NCBI GenBank assembly: GCA_033675265.1
Contig: JAUJYZ010000523.1
Span: forward strand, 99,501 to 163,500
Length of the DNA: 64,000 nucleotides
Reading direction: 5' to 3'
Source: Actinostola sp. cb2023
Lineage: Eukaryota > Cnidaria > Anthozoa > Actiniaria > Actinostolidae
Shown here: piece after piece, positions 21,401 through 34,354 of the stretch
Numbering within the stretch: the stretch's first letter is position 1
Layout of the letters: each line of letters opens with the position of its first letter
Notes under the pieces: generated by a model
Told to the model about the DNA's origin: nothing
What the model saw: only the letters and a program-made list of their open reading frames with translations
The model's database searches: none
Position numbers and translations under genes: made by a program

Positions 21401-24400
21401 ATTTAGGATCACCGAACTTCGTGCACTACTCTTAGTAAGTACTTGAAAAGGTGGATCCTGAGGTTAGCCCTATATTTAGGATCACCGAACTTCGTGCCCT
21501 ACTCTTAGTAAGTACTTGAAAAGGTGGATCCTGAGGTTAGCCCTATATTTAGGATCACCGAACTTCGTGCCCTACTCTTAGTAAGTACTTGAAAAGGTGG
21601 ATCCTGAGGTTAGCCCTATATTTAGGATCACCGAACTTCGTGCCCTACTCTTAGTAAGTACTTGAAAAGGTGGATCCTGAGGTTAGCCCTATATTTAGGA
21701 TCACCGAACTTCGTGCCCTACTCTTAGTAAGTACTTGAAAAGGTGGATCCTGAGGTTAGCCCTATATTTAGGATCACCGAACTTCGTGCCCTACTCTTAG
21801 TAAGTACTTGAAAAGGTGGATCCTGAGGTTAGCCCTATATTTAGGATCACCGAACTTCGTGCCCTACTCTTAGTAAGTACTTGAAAAGGTGGATCCTGAG
21901 GTTAGCCCTATATTTAGGATCACCGAACTTCGTGCCCTACTCTTAGTAAGTACTTGAAAAGGTGGATCCTGAGGTTAGCCCTATATTTAGGATCACCGAA
22001 CTTCGTGCCCTACTCTTAGTAAGTACTTGAAAAGGTGGATCCTGAGGTTAGCCCTATATTTAGGATCACCGAACTTCGTGCCCTACTCTTAGTAAGTACT
22101 TGAAAAGGTGGATCCTGAGGTTAGCCCTATATTTAGGATCACCGAACTTCGTGCCCTACTCTTAGTAAGTACTTGAAAAGGTGGATCCTGAGGTTAGCCC
22201 TATATTTAGGATCACCAGTAGGTCAGGCCACACACGCCGCAAACTTCGTGCCCTACTCTTAGTCGAACAGTGGTGTGTGTTCTTTTACGTCCTTCCGGAT
22301 CAATGTAATGGAGTGTGGAGAGACGGGACCGCCATTTTACGTGGTCATCCGAGCCACGCGAAGGTCTAACCATTTGTAGATGTAATTACAAAGGCAGCAC
22401 CTACTCCTCATTACTCGGGCCCTTCCGAAGGAAGCCCGAGTTAGAAAATACACTTTCTTTTTTTTTTTTTTTTTTTTTTTTCAGGTGATGGAATGAAGAA
22501 AAAATGCGAAGAATGCGATGTATTTGATCCTATCGAGTTTCAAGATTTCTCATCATAGATCTTCAAGCTATTAAGTTCAGGATTGTAGTTGATCATTCCA
22601 CGATGAAGCTAAGGCGCGTTTGCTTTTGTTATAAATGAAACGACATCTTTCAGAGTGGGCCCACACGAATAGCCGTATGCTTTTGTCTGTGAAATGAGCC
22701 TGTTTAAAGCCCGTGTTTTATCGGCTGTTCTATAACGCCTTTCCACGAACTCGAACTCATATCCAAAAATGAATTGAGACAAAGGCGATCGAGCAAGGTC
22801 AATGTTCGAAAATCCGTGTTCTTTTCAGTAAGATGACAGTTGTAAAGTGATCCTTATCTGAGTCATACATCTATTACGCGACCTAATTTTAGAACCGTTG
22901 ATTTAAAACCGAATTTCCACGCTCAAAACAGGTCAGTGAACGGCAAAAATACAATCGAAATCAAAACGTCCTTAGATTTTAGGGATCTATTACAGAAGAA
23001 GACGCTCAATGACGAGGGAGACTTGTGTCTGACTCATAGATAAAGATCTCCGCGGACTCTTGTTATAATTAAACTCACGACCAACGCCGTACAACGGTCA
23101 TGTATAACTCCATCTATTGACAGAAAGCTATATGTACAGAAGTCATGCAAACAGTCGAGCCAGTCGAGTTATTTTCAGTAACTCATGATGGATGTTTATT
23201 TTATTCCACGTTTGAAAAATTCAGAAGGAAAAGGAATCGTAAAAATCGTACTTCAAAACTACATCAAAGCATTTAAGGCAAGTAAGGTCAATGTTCGTAA
23301 ATCGAGATCGTATAGCCCTTCATCTGGCAGACATATAGTCTCCCTCGTCACGCAACTGTCAGTCATTGTCAGGTCTCTCCTCACGCAACTGACATTGTCC
23401 TTTTCATAAGCCCGAGTGTACGCTCATTGAGCGTCTTGTTTATTTTAAGACCCTGAGTAATGGTCCCGAACCACGAACCTCCCGCACAATAGACCGGTAT
23501 TCAAACAACTGAGCCAACCGGACGGCGGTTCATTTCCGAAGCTGCAACAAATGAGCGCCGAAGGTTAAGAAGAGCCTCGGGAACTCAGGGTATCAATACC
23601 AATTCCTCACTAAGAATAATTGGATTACTACTGACAAGGTTTGTTGACAATGCCAGGTAACATTTATTTTTACAAACATTGAATCCGTTAGTTACCAGAC
23701 TTTTTCCAGTTATGACCAGCCCAAAGTCGCTGTTGCTTTTTTTCTGCAAGAAAACGCAATCAATATGAGCAACGTAAAACAATATACCAGACTGCAAAAT
23801 ATTACCTATTTTTACAATCTAGTGAGATGAGGTATACAGAATATAGAAAGAGTGAGAAGTGAGTGTGAGAGTCGAGTTCCCACTAGTGAGACGAGTGTTG
23901 GGTGTATAGAATATAGAATGTAGTAAGAACTGAGTGTGAGTCATGTCCCCACTAGAGTGAGATGAGTGTTGGGTGTATACATGTAGAATATAGAATGCAA
24001 TAAGAAGTGAGTGTGAGAGTCGTGTTCCCACTAGTGAGATGAGTGTTCGGTGTATAGAATATACTAGAATGTAGTAAGAAGTGAGTGTGAGTCGTGTTCC
24101 CACTAGTGAGATGAGTGTTGGGTGTACAGAATATAGAATGTAGTAAGAAGTGAGTGTGAGAGTCGTGTCCCCACTAGTGAGACGAGTGTTGGGTGTACAG
24201 AATATATAGAATGTAGTAAGAAGTGAGTGTGAGAGTCGTGTTCCCACTAGTGAGACGAGTGTTGGGTGTACAGAATATAGAATGTAGTAAGAAGTGAGTG
24301 TGAGAGTCGTGTTCCCACTAGTGAGATGAGTGTTGGGTGTACAGAATATAGAATGTAGTAAGAAGTGAGTGCTGTGAGAGTCGTGTTCCCACTAGTGAGA

Positions 24401-27400
24401 TCAATCAATTAACTTTATTTAAACACGGTTGAAATGAGACGAGTGTTGGGTGTACAGAATATAGAATGTAGAATGTAGTAACAAGTGAGTGTGAGTGTGA
24501 GAGTCGTGTTCCCACTAGTGAGATCAATCAATTTAGTTTATCCGAGTAAACACGGTTGAAATGAGACGAGTGTTGGGTGTACAGAATATAGAATGTAGTA
24601 AGAAGTGAGTGTGGGTGTGAGAGTCGTGTTCCCACTAGTGAGATCAATCAATTAAGTTTATCCGAGTAAACACGGTTGAAATGAGACGAGTGTTGGGTGT
24701 ACAGAATATAGAATGTAGTAAGAAGTGAGTGTGAGAGTCGTGTCCCCACTAGTGAGACGAGTGTTGGGTGTACAGAATATAGAATGTAGTAAGAAGTGAG
24801 AGTTGTGTTCCAACTATATATCCTTACCGCATTAGCAGCAATAGTTCCTACATAGTTATCCTTAAACGTAACAAGCTCTACTTGTTCAGTCGAGTCCCCA
24901 GCACTTGTTCGTTCAGATGGAAGACTAGATAGGACTTTATCTTTACACATTGTTAAGGATTCGCGAACTGACTCCATACTCTCTCCATTGATCATGAACA
25001 CTTCTGTGAAGTCATCAGTTAGAAGTTGGCACGAATATCCAATATTCACTGCTGTTTCAAGTTTATCACCAGTCAACACCCATATCTTAATATCAGCCTG
25101 GTGGGATAGAGACACTTTAAGGCCCGGGCAAATGCACCGCCAGGAAAATGCACTCCAGGAAAATGCACATCGGGAAAATGCACACCGGGAAAATGCACAC
25201 CGGGAAAATGCACACCGGGAAAATGCACACCGGGAAAATGCACACCGGGAAAATGCATACCGGGAAAATGCACCCAACACTGTTGGGTCCATCACTGTTT
25301 TCGTGTAGTTGCAAATTTGTGAGTCAACGAATCACAACATTTCATTTGTTTGCCATCGTTGAAGCATAGACCAACGATGTTCGGTCCGTTTGAACACCTC
25401 ATCCAACATTGTTGGACGATGTGGTGAGCGTTTGCACAGGCATTTAAACTCACGCCAAAGCCTATGAATAGTCCCCTTCACAGTTCCCTGCGCCATCTTG
25501 AAAGGTAGCAGTGCCTTTGCATTGAAGCGAGACCAACGGTGACCTTGCAATGATAGAGAAATGTGAATAATTGTCCAAGGCGTTAAAAAAGGTCTCTATC
25601 ATTGCAAGGTCACCGTTGGTCTCGCTTTGATGCAAAGGCATAGCTATCTTTCAAGATGGCACAGAGAACGGTGCAGGGGACTACCTATACTAATACAGGG
25701 TTTAATATAAATCACAATTGAACAACCAGCCTCATCGTGTTATGTTCAGACTGACATAAAGTGTTACTTACTGCCGCTAAAGTGGCTATGGTATTGGGTA
25801 CACCATCCTGTAGTTTGTCTTCGATGGCTGTCGCCCCAATAAGAATAAGGTTCGTTTCTATTTCTTCGTATACCTGCGACATTATTACAAAGTTAGCAGT
25901 CATTATCCCATTAGTCAATTTGTTCACTCTTTGTCCAATCTGATAAAATAGGCGTGTTGTAAGTACACCGGTTCAACTGAACATGAGTGTGAATTGCAAG
26001 ACATCTTTAAAGGAGCGAAGTTGCACTTTCAACTGTAGTTTTTGGACCAAACGTGAAGGTTATAAATTATTTTGATATGTAAGTACACTTATTTCGCGAT
26101 CGCCTTGTGAAACCATACACTAAGATGTTGACGATAGGGGTTCAAAATGGTGGCATCATTTTCTACAAGGTCTGGTGAATTAATATTAATCGCAATTAAT
26201 CACGTATTAATTGATGTATTATTTGTAATCCAATGGCAAGCTAATAAAACAAAATAAAACACATATAAATGAGTATACATCGTTTATTTACTTGTTTGTG
26301 AACCAACACTAATTCTTGTCTTGTACGTGACAAAATGTCCCATTAAAATCAGACCACTTCACATTACACGTACTGATACATTTTGCTGGAGAGTGTATTG
26401 CTTACATACGCGATGACATCTCCATCTCTTTATAAACTGATCAGTATAACGGTATTGACAGATAACTTTTGCCGTCTTATCAGAAAGAAATGGGCAGTTA
26501 CCCCACTCAGGTTTACAGTAATGCAGTGAGGGGGAAGCTAGATAACTCTACAGAGAAGTTTTGCCGTCTTATCAGAAAGAAATGGGCAATTACCCCACTT
26601 AGGTATACAGCAATGCAGTGAGGGGGAGGCTAGATAACTATACAGATAACTTTTGCCGTCTTATCAGAACGAGATGGGCAATTACCCCACTTAGGTATAC
26701 AGCAATGCAGTGAGGGGGAGGCTAGATAACTCTACAGAGAACTTTTGTCGTCTTATCAGAAAGAGATGGGCAATTATCCCACTTAGGTTTACAGCAATGC
26801 AGAGAGGGGGAGGCTAGATAACTCTACAGATAACTTTTGCCGTCTTATCAGAAAGAGATGGGCAATTACCCCGCTTAGGTATACAGCAATGCAGTGAGGG
26901 GGAGGCTAGATAACTCTACAGAGAACTTTTGTCGTCTTATCAGAAAGAGATGGGCAATTACCCCACTTAGGTTTACAGCAATGCAGAGAGGGGGAGGCTA
27001 GATAACTCTACAGATAACTTTTGCCGTCTTATCAGAAAGAGATGGGCAATTACCCCGCTTAGGTTTACAGCAATGCAGTGAAGGGGAGGCTAGATAACTC
27101 TACAGATAACTTTTGCCGTCTTATCAGAAAGAGATGGGCAATTACCCCACTTAGGTTTATAGCAATGCAGTGAGGGACAGTCAATAATACTTACCGCTTG
27201 TACTTTTTCATCTCTATCCTCCATAGCAATGCTGTGCAGAGGGATAAAATAAAACTGGAAGTTTATAATGCTATCACGTTCACATTAGTTGCTTAGTTTG
27301 ATATCAACAACTGCGTTGCGTATTTAATAAGCAAGCCAAACTACTTAGCTACGCAGCAAAATGTTTGGTCATAAAACAGAGAGTAAGAATAAGGGACTGC

Positions 27401-30400
27401 AGGTGGATCAAGTAAGTGTAACTTTATTTAAACACGCTTGCCCCATCAACTATTCCACAACCTGGGGCGTGTGGATAAAATTGTTTGACGGTAAGGCAAG
27501 CATACAGATGTATAAATGAACGAACCTACAAACGAACTACAACAAGTTCTATTGAAGAAATAGAAAAAGTTAAGAAGCACATGCAAATGGCTATAGAGCT
27601 AACGAATGGAGCTATAATTATGAACGTGTGGACAAACATAACAAGGTACCACTCGTCCACAAATATATCAAGGTACTACTTGTCCACAAATACATGAAGG
27701 CACTACTTGTCCACAAATACATCAAGGTACTACTTGTTGACAAATACATCAAGGTACTACTTGTCCACAAATACATCAAGGCACTACTTGTCCACAAATA
27801 CATCAAGGTACTACTTGTCCACAAATACATCAAGGTACTACTTGTCCACAAATACATCAAGGTACTACTTGTCCACAAATACACCAAGGTACTACTTGTC
27901 CACAAATACATCAAGGTACTACTCGTCCACAAATACATCAAGGTACTACTTGTCCACAAATACATCAAGGTACTACTCGTCCACAAATACATCAAGGTAC
28001 TACTCGTCCACAAATACATCAAGGTACTACTTGTCCACAAATACATCAAGGTACTACTTGTCCACAAATACATCAAGGTACTACTTGTCCACAAATACAT
28101 CAATGTACTACTTGTCCACAAATACATCAAGGTACTACTTGTCCACAAATACACCAAGGTACTACTTGTCCACAAATACATCAATGTACTACTTGTCCAC
28201 AAATACATCAAGGTACTACTTGTCCACAAATACATCAAGGTACTACTTGTCCACAAGTACATCAAGGTACTACTTGTCCACAAATACATCAAGGTACTAC
28301 CACAGGCAGCCCAACCAATGCATTTGAGGCTACTAAATAATCAAATAAAATGATATTTCCGTCTTTTTTTTGATGGGTTTCCTATGGTAGAGCGCGCGCG
28401 CATTTATATATTGGGTTCCCTGTGCTTTCCCTGTGTATAGAAATGTATAATGTTGGGCTTCCTGTGTACTTCCTGCGGGACGCGCCCGCAGCAAATGTGT
28501 ATATTGAAACAAGGTGTGAAACTGATGGCGTATCATGGCCTGATGTGCGCCGCACGCAGCTGGTGCAAATTTTCCGTGAAACATTCGGATTTTACTTTCC
28601 GAAGCCGCCGTACGCTACAGGCCCGTGGGGGGTACCCAGGGTAAAGGCTGAAGTTTTTCAAAATGGTGGGAAATCTGAAGAGAAGTTCGTGAAACAAAGA
28701 CTAATTTTTTCGGTGTAAACGTTTGGATTCTATTCCTTATTCATGGTAAGTTTAGAAGTTCACAATTCTTGTCAACTTTAAGTAACTTTAGAAGGAATTG
28801 GACGATTTTAAAGTAGTCCTTTTATATTTTGAATGGTGGAGAATTGCATGTTGTGCTCGACACACGATAGTTTTGTTGAAAAGTAAAGCTCAACTAAAAG
28901 TATTTTTGTGAAGGTAATAACGTAGCATTTTCTCTAAATGTTCTCTAATAAAAGGACTTGCCTATACTTGGGCAGAAGGGCTGCTTAATAATCCTCAGCA
29001 AATTATTTTTGATGAGTTATAACTGAGCTATTTGACTTGTCAGTGATCAAAATGCACTTCTCAACCGAATGATGGTACTTTCACCTCTATTTTTTAAAAA
29101 ACATTTTTACTGTCTTATCTTTCTTTCTTACAGTTGTTCTAAAACATAAGGAAACGCCAACACAGCATAAACCGGCATCTAAAGCACTGAAAAATATAGA
29201 CGAACTGATCAATTCATTGACATCGTATCGAAGGCCAAAGGAGACATGAATGGAGATGGACTCGTGAAATCATATGCATGAACTAAAAATTAACAGTTCT
29301 TCATTATTGTCATTGAAATAACACAACTCATTTAGCAAATGACCGAGAGAAACAAAGAGTAATCAACTTAATACGGTTTTCGTAAGAATGTAAGTATCGC
29401 TTAAGTTCATACAAATTGTTCATATTACGAACTCTCCGACGTTTGTTATTCATTCACAACTTGTACTGTGTCGACTGTAGACGTGTAGTATTACTGATCA
29501 ATATAGTGAATAAATTGCATAGACAGAACGGCAAAACAGTATGTAAAAAGCTAGTAAACATATTTTAACTGATTCTTGAAATAAATACGTTTGTTTGTCA
29601 TTTTGTTTACAAGCACTGATAGCAAAAATGTGTTGTGTAGTACTAATATTGAGACTATTCAGCATTAAAAAAACACAATGCCTCAATTTTGAAGCATTTT
29701 AATTGATTAAAATAAAAAACACAAAACAAATACTTTATAAAAATCAAAAGAGAAAACAAATAAAGTATATTGTAGATGCTTTGGTTTATGTTTAGTGAAA
29801 ATATAAATACTAAAACTTGCCAAAAAGAGCATAGTTCAGATTTGCCGAACGCTGGCCAATGTCCTCTCGAAGGTAAAGTCCGAATGTTTCACGGAAAATT
29901 TGCACCAGCTGCGTGCGGCGCACATCGGTCCATGAGGCGCAAAATGTCAAAATTAAAATTTCTCAGCGTACGGTGAAGTTACACGACTGAAACTTATGAA
30001 GTGTTTAGAGAATACGGTAAAGTTTAGCTATCCGATTTTTTTTTTGAAATTTCACGTCATATTGACAAAGATTAGGGTCAAAACGTATTTGTCACGTGAC
30101 CTAGTTTCATACCTTGTGTAAATATACACATGTAGTGCGGGACGAGCGGGATGTGCACAGGAAGCCCAATATAGGATATTACTCAGCACAGGGAACCCAA
30201 CATATCTACGTATTATATATTGAGCGCACGCGCGCTCTACCACAGGAAACCCATCAAAAAAGATGCAAATATCATTTTATTTCATTATTTAGTAGCCTCA
30301 AAAGGAATGGTTGGGCTGCCTGTGGTACTACTCGTCCACAAATACATCAAGGTACTACTTGTCCACAAATACATCAAGGTACTACTTGTCCACAAATACA

Positions 30401-33400
30401 TCAATGTACTACTTGTCCACAAATACATCAAGGTACTACTTGTCCACAAATACACCAAGGTACTACTTGTCCACAAATACATCAATGTACTACTTGTCCA
30501 CAAATACATCAAGGTACTACTTGTCCACAAATACATCAAGGTACTACTTGTCCACAAATACATCAATGTACTACTTTGTACTACTTGTCCACAAATACAT
30601 CAAGGTACTACTTGTCCACAAATACATCAAGGTACTACTTGTCCACAAATACATCAATGTACTACTTGTCCACAAATACATCAAGGTACTACTTGTCCAC
30701 AAATACACCAAGGTACTACTTGTCCACAAATACATCAAGGTACTACTTGTCCACAAATACATCAAGGTACTACTCGTCCACAAATACATCAAGGTACTAC
30801 TTGTCCGCAAATACATCAAGGTACTGCTTGTCCACAAATACACCAAGGTACTACTCGTCCACAAATACATCAAGGTACTACTTGTCCACAAATACATCAA
30901 GGTACTACTTGTCCACAAATACACCAAGGTACTACTTGTCCACAAATACATCAAGGTACTACTTGTCCACAAATACATCAATGTACTACTTGTCCACAAA
31001 TACATCAAGGTACTACTCGTCCACAAATACATCAAGGTACTACTCGTCCACAAATACATCAAGGTACTACTCGTCCACAAATACATCAAGGTACTACTTG
31101 TCCGCAAATACATCAAGGTACTACTTGTCCGCAAATACATCAAGGTACTAATGTCCACAAATACATCAAGGTACTACTTGTCCACAAATACATCAAGGTA
31201 CTACTTGTCCACAAATACATCAAGGTACTACTTGTCCACAAATACATCAAGGTACTACTCGTCCACAAATACATCAAGGTACTACTTGTCCACAAATACA
31301 TCAAGGTACTGCTTGTCCACAAATACACCAAGGTACTACTCGTCCACAAATACATCAAGGTACTACTTGTCCACAAATACATCAAGGTACTACTTGTCCA
31401 CAAATACACCAAGGTACTACTTGTCCACAAATACATCAAGGTACTACTTGTCCACAAATACATCAATGTACTACTTGTCCACAAATACATCAATGTACTA
31501 CTTGTCCACAAATACATCAAGGTACTACTTGTCCACAAATACATCAAGGTACTACTTGTCCACAAATACATCAAGGTACTACTTGTCCACAAATACATCA
31601 ATGTACTACTTGTCCACAAATACACCAAGGTACTACTTGTCCACAAATACATCAAGGTACTACTTGTCCACAAATACATCAAGGTACTACTCGTCCACAA
31701 ATACATCAAGGTACTACTTGTCCGCAAATACATCAAGGTACTGCTTGTCCACAAATACACCAAGGTACTACTCGTCCACAAATATATCAAGGTACTACTT
31801 GTCCACAAATACATCAAGGTACTACTTGTCCACAAATACACCAAGGTACTACTTGTCCACAAATACATCAAGGTACTACTTGTCCACAAATACATCAAGG
31901 TACTACTTGTCCACAAATACATCAAGGTACTACTCGTCCACAAATACATCAAGGTACTACTCGTCCACAAATACATCAAGGTACTACTTGTCCACAAATA
32001 CATCAAGGTACTACTTGTCCACAAATACATCAAGGTACTACTTGTCCACAAATACATCAATGTACTACTTGTCCACAAATACATCAAGGTACTACTCGTC
32101 CACAAATACATCAAGGTACTACTCGTCCACAAATACATCAAGGTACTACTTGTCCACAAATACATCAAGGTACTACTTGTCCACAAATACATCAAGGTAC
32201 TACTTGTCCACAAATACATCAATGTACTACTTGTCCACAAATACATCAAGGTACTACTCGTCCACAAATGCATCAAGGTACTACTCGTCCACAAATACAT
32301 CAAGGCACTACTTGTCCACAAATACATCAAGGTACTACTTGTCCACAAATACATCAAGGTACTACTTGTCCACAAATACATCAAGGCACTACTTGTCCAC
32401 AAATACATCAAGGTACTACTCGTCCACAAATACATCAAGTACTACTTGTCCACAAATACATCAAGGTACTACTTGTCATTACCTTGCTTGGTGGTGTCTA
32501 TGACTCCAGTCCTTATAAACATCAAGTGGGATATCCTTGTAGGCAGTTACGAGAGTTCTTAGACCTTCACAAGCAAATACCTTCAACATAAATCATTCAG
32601 ACTTAAATGACTGGTACAAAACATGGAGCAGGTGCACTGTCAGCATTGTAAGTAGGGGATTGTAGATGTTGACAGTGGACGTTGGGTCAGTCACTTTTTC
32701 GGTGGAAGATGATCGATGATGGTGTAGATGATTGATGATGGTAGATGGTAGATGATTGATGATGGTACAAATGTAGATGATTGATGATGGTAGATGATTG
32801 ATGATGGTAGATGATTGTAGACGATTGATGATTGTAGACGATTGATGACAGTATATGATTGATGATGGATTAATAGTACTTACGTTGAGATGCTCATGCG
32901 TAATCGCCATCATCGCTTTGCATGATGGATCCAGTCTTTCAAATACAATTGAGTCTGCAAACAACAAAAAAACAAAAAAACATTATTACAAAAGTCATAT
33001 ACATTTTTATAGTAACAAATAATGTTGAAGAAATAACATACCTGCTCCTTTGCAATACAGTTTTATTTGATTGTTGTTTTTCACTATTACCTAAGAAACA
33101 AACAGAATACTTTCTTGTTAAACCAAGACCATGGGGTGTGATATGGTTTAAAAGTATTTCGCACAAGTGTTCAGATGAATTCAATGAGACCCTGGGCCTG
33201 AGTGTTCAATTAAAGAGTTGAAATCTCTATTGGTTCTAATAGATCAAACACGAGAAAGAGTGTTCCCTCCGATATCCAAACACCGAAAAGTGGGTTGAAA
33301 AGACGAGGTGCAGTCGAGTTTTTTTAACCAACTTCTAGGTGTTTTGAAATTGGAGAAAGAACTCTTTAGAGTGTTTGATATAGCTTCTCAAACCATTAAT

Positions 33401-34321
33401 AATTCTTGGAGAAATTCAAAGTTAAAGTTGACCAAATTTTAGGCTAATTCAGATCACATTTGAAACCTTTGAGAAGAAAGGAGAAAGCGAAAAAATATCC
33501 GATTCCGATGAGATTCGAAACAATGACCCTCGGAACTGACCACCGATGCTGTACCAGCTGAGCTACATGCAAGGCAGACTGGAATCAGGCCAATACTTAC
33601 CGACATGCGTTTTCTATCATTATTGAAGTCTAGAATAGCAAGCAGCTCATAATGCTCCTGGAAAAGATTGTCAATGGTTAGTAATGGCTACAAAAGCTGT
33701 TGCAAACCACATGCTTTTACAGGCCACGATCTTCAGTAGGCAAAGTATTTTTACACAAGATTGGAGCAACAAAGTTAGTGAATGAGCCACATACCTCTTG
33801 ACCAAGAAAATCGATTGTAATGGTTGTAGGTGAGCGTTCCTAAAACATAATCTCTATCAGTAAATGATATCGTAACGATGATGATGAAAGATGTGATTCT
33901 TATGATGACGATACATGAGATTCTGATGACAATGATGACAATATATGTGATTCTGATGATGACAATGATGACAATATTTACATGTGGGTGATGCTTAATC
34001 ATTAGTCAAATGATTTCCTTGTTTGCTTGAATTTATATTTAAATGTATTTATTTACAAGAAACTTGTTTGTCTATCCCCTAATTTCACTAAAAAAAACGT
34101 TGGAGATCCAACGCGTGCATGCATGCTCTTCATACCTTCGAAATTCTCTGGAAATTTTGAATTTCCAAAGTTTGGACATTGTCCAACGAATTTCAAAGGT
34201 TTGAAGACCGCACATTTTTCCAGTGTTTACATGTACAACACGTTTATTAACTTGTACATATATATAGTGGTTATAGTTGTTTATAGAGTGGTTACATGCT
34301 GGTACTACATGTAAGTATAAG

Positions 34322-34354
<33 letters not shown>

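Noticed and set aside
24648..25295. A single 215-codon ORF including [11 protein letters not shown] repeats and the flippase motif
   Set aside because: Only 24828-25097 is exon. The rest reads through the 15-bp and 66-bp arrays across clear splice sites.
27618..28353. ORFs of 200-240 codons on both strands
   Set aside because: Same 27-bp repeat as above, in the left block.
30220..32562. ORFs of up to 780 codons in several frames (HKYIKVLLV and similar repeats)
   Set aside because: The 27-bp unit is divisible by three, so several forward and reverse frames stay open. The peptide is only the repeat, and exon 20 of the real gene overlaps on the other strand.
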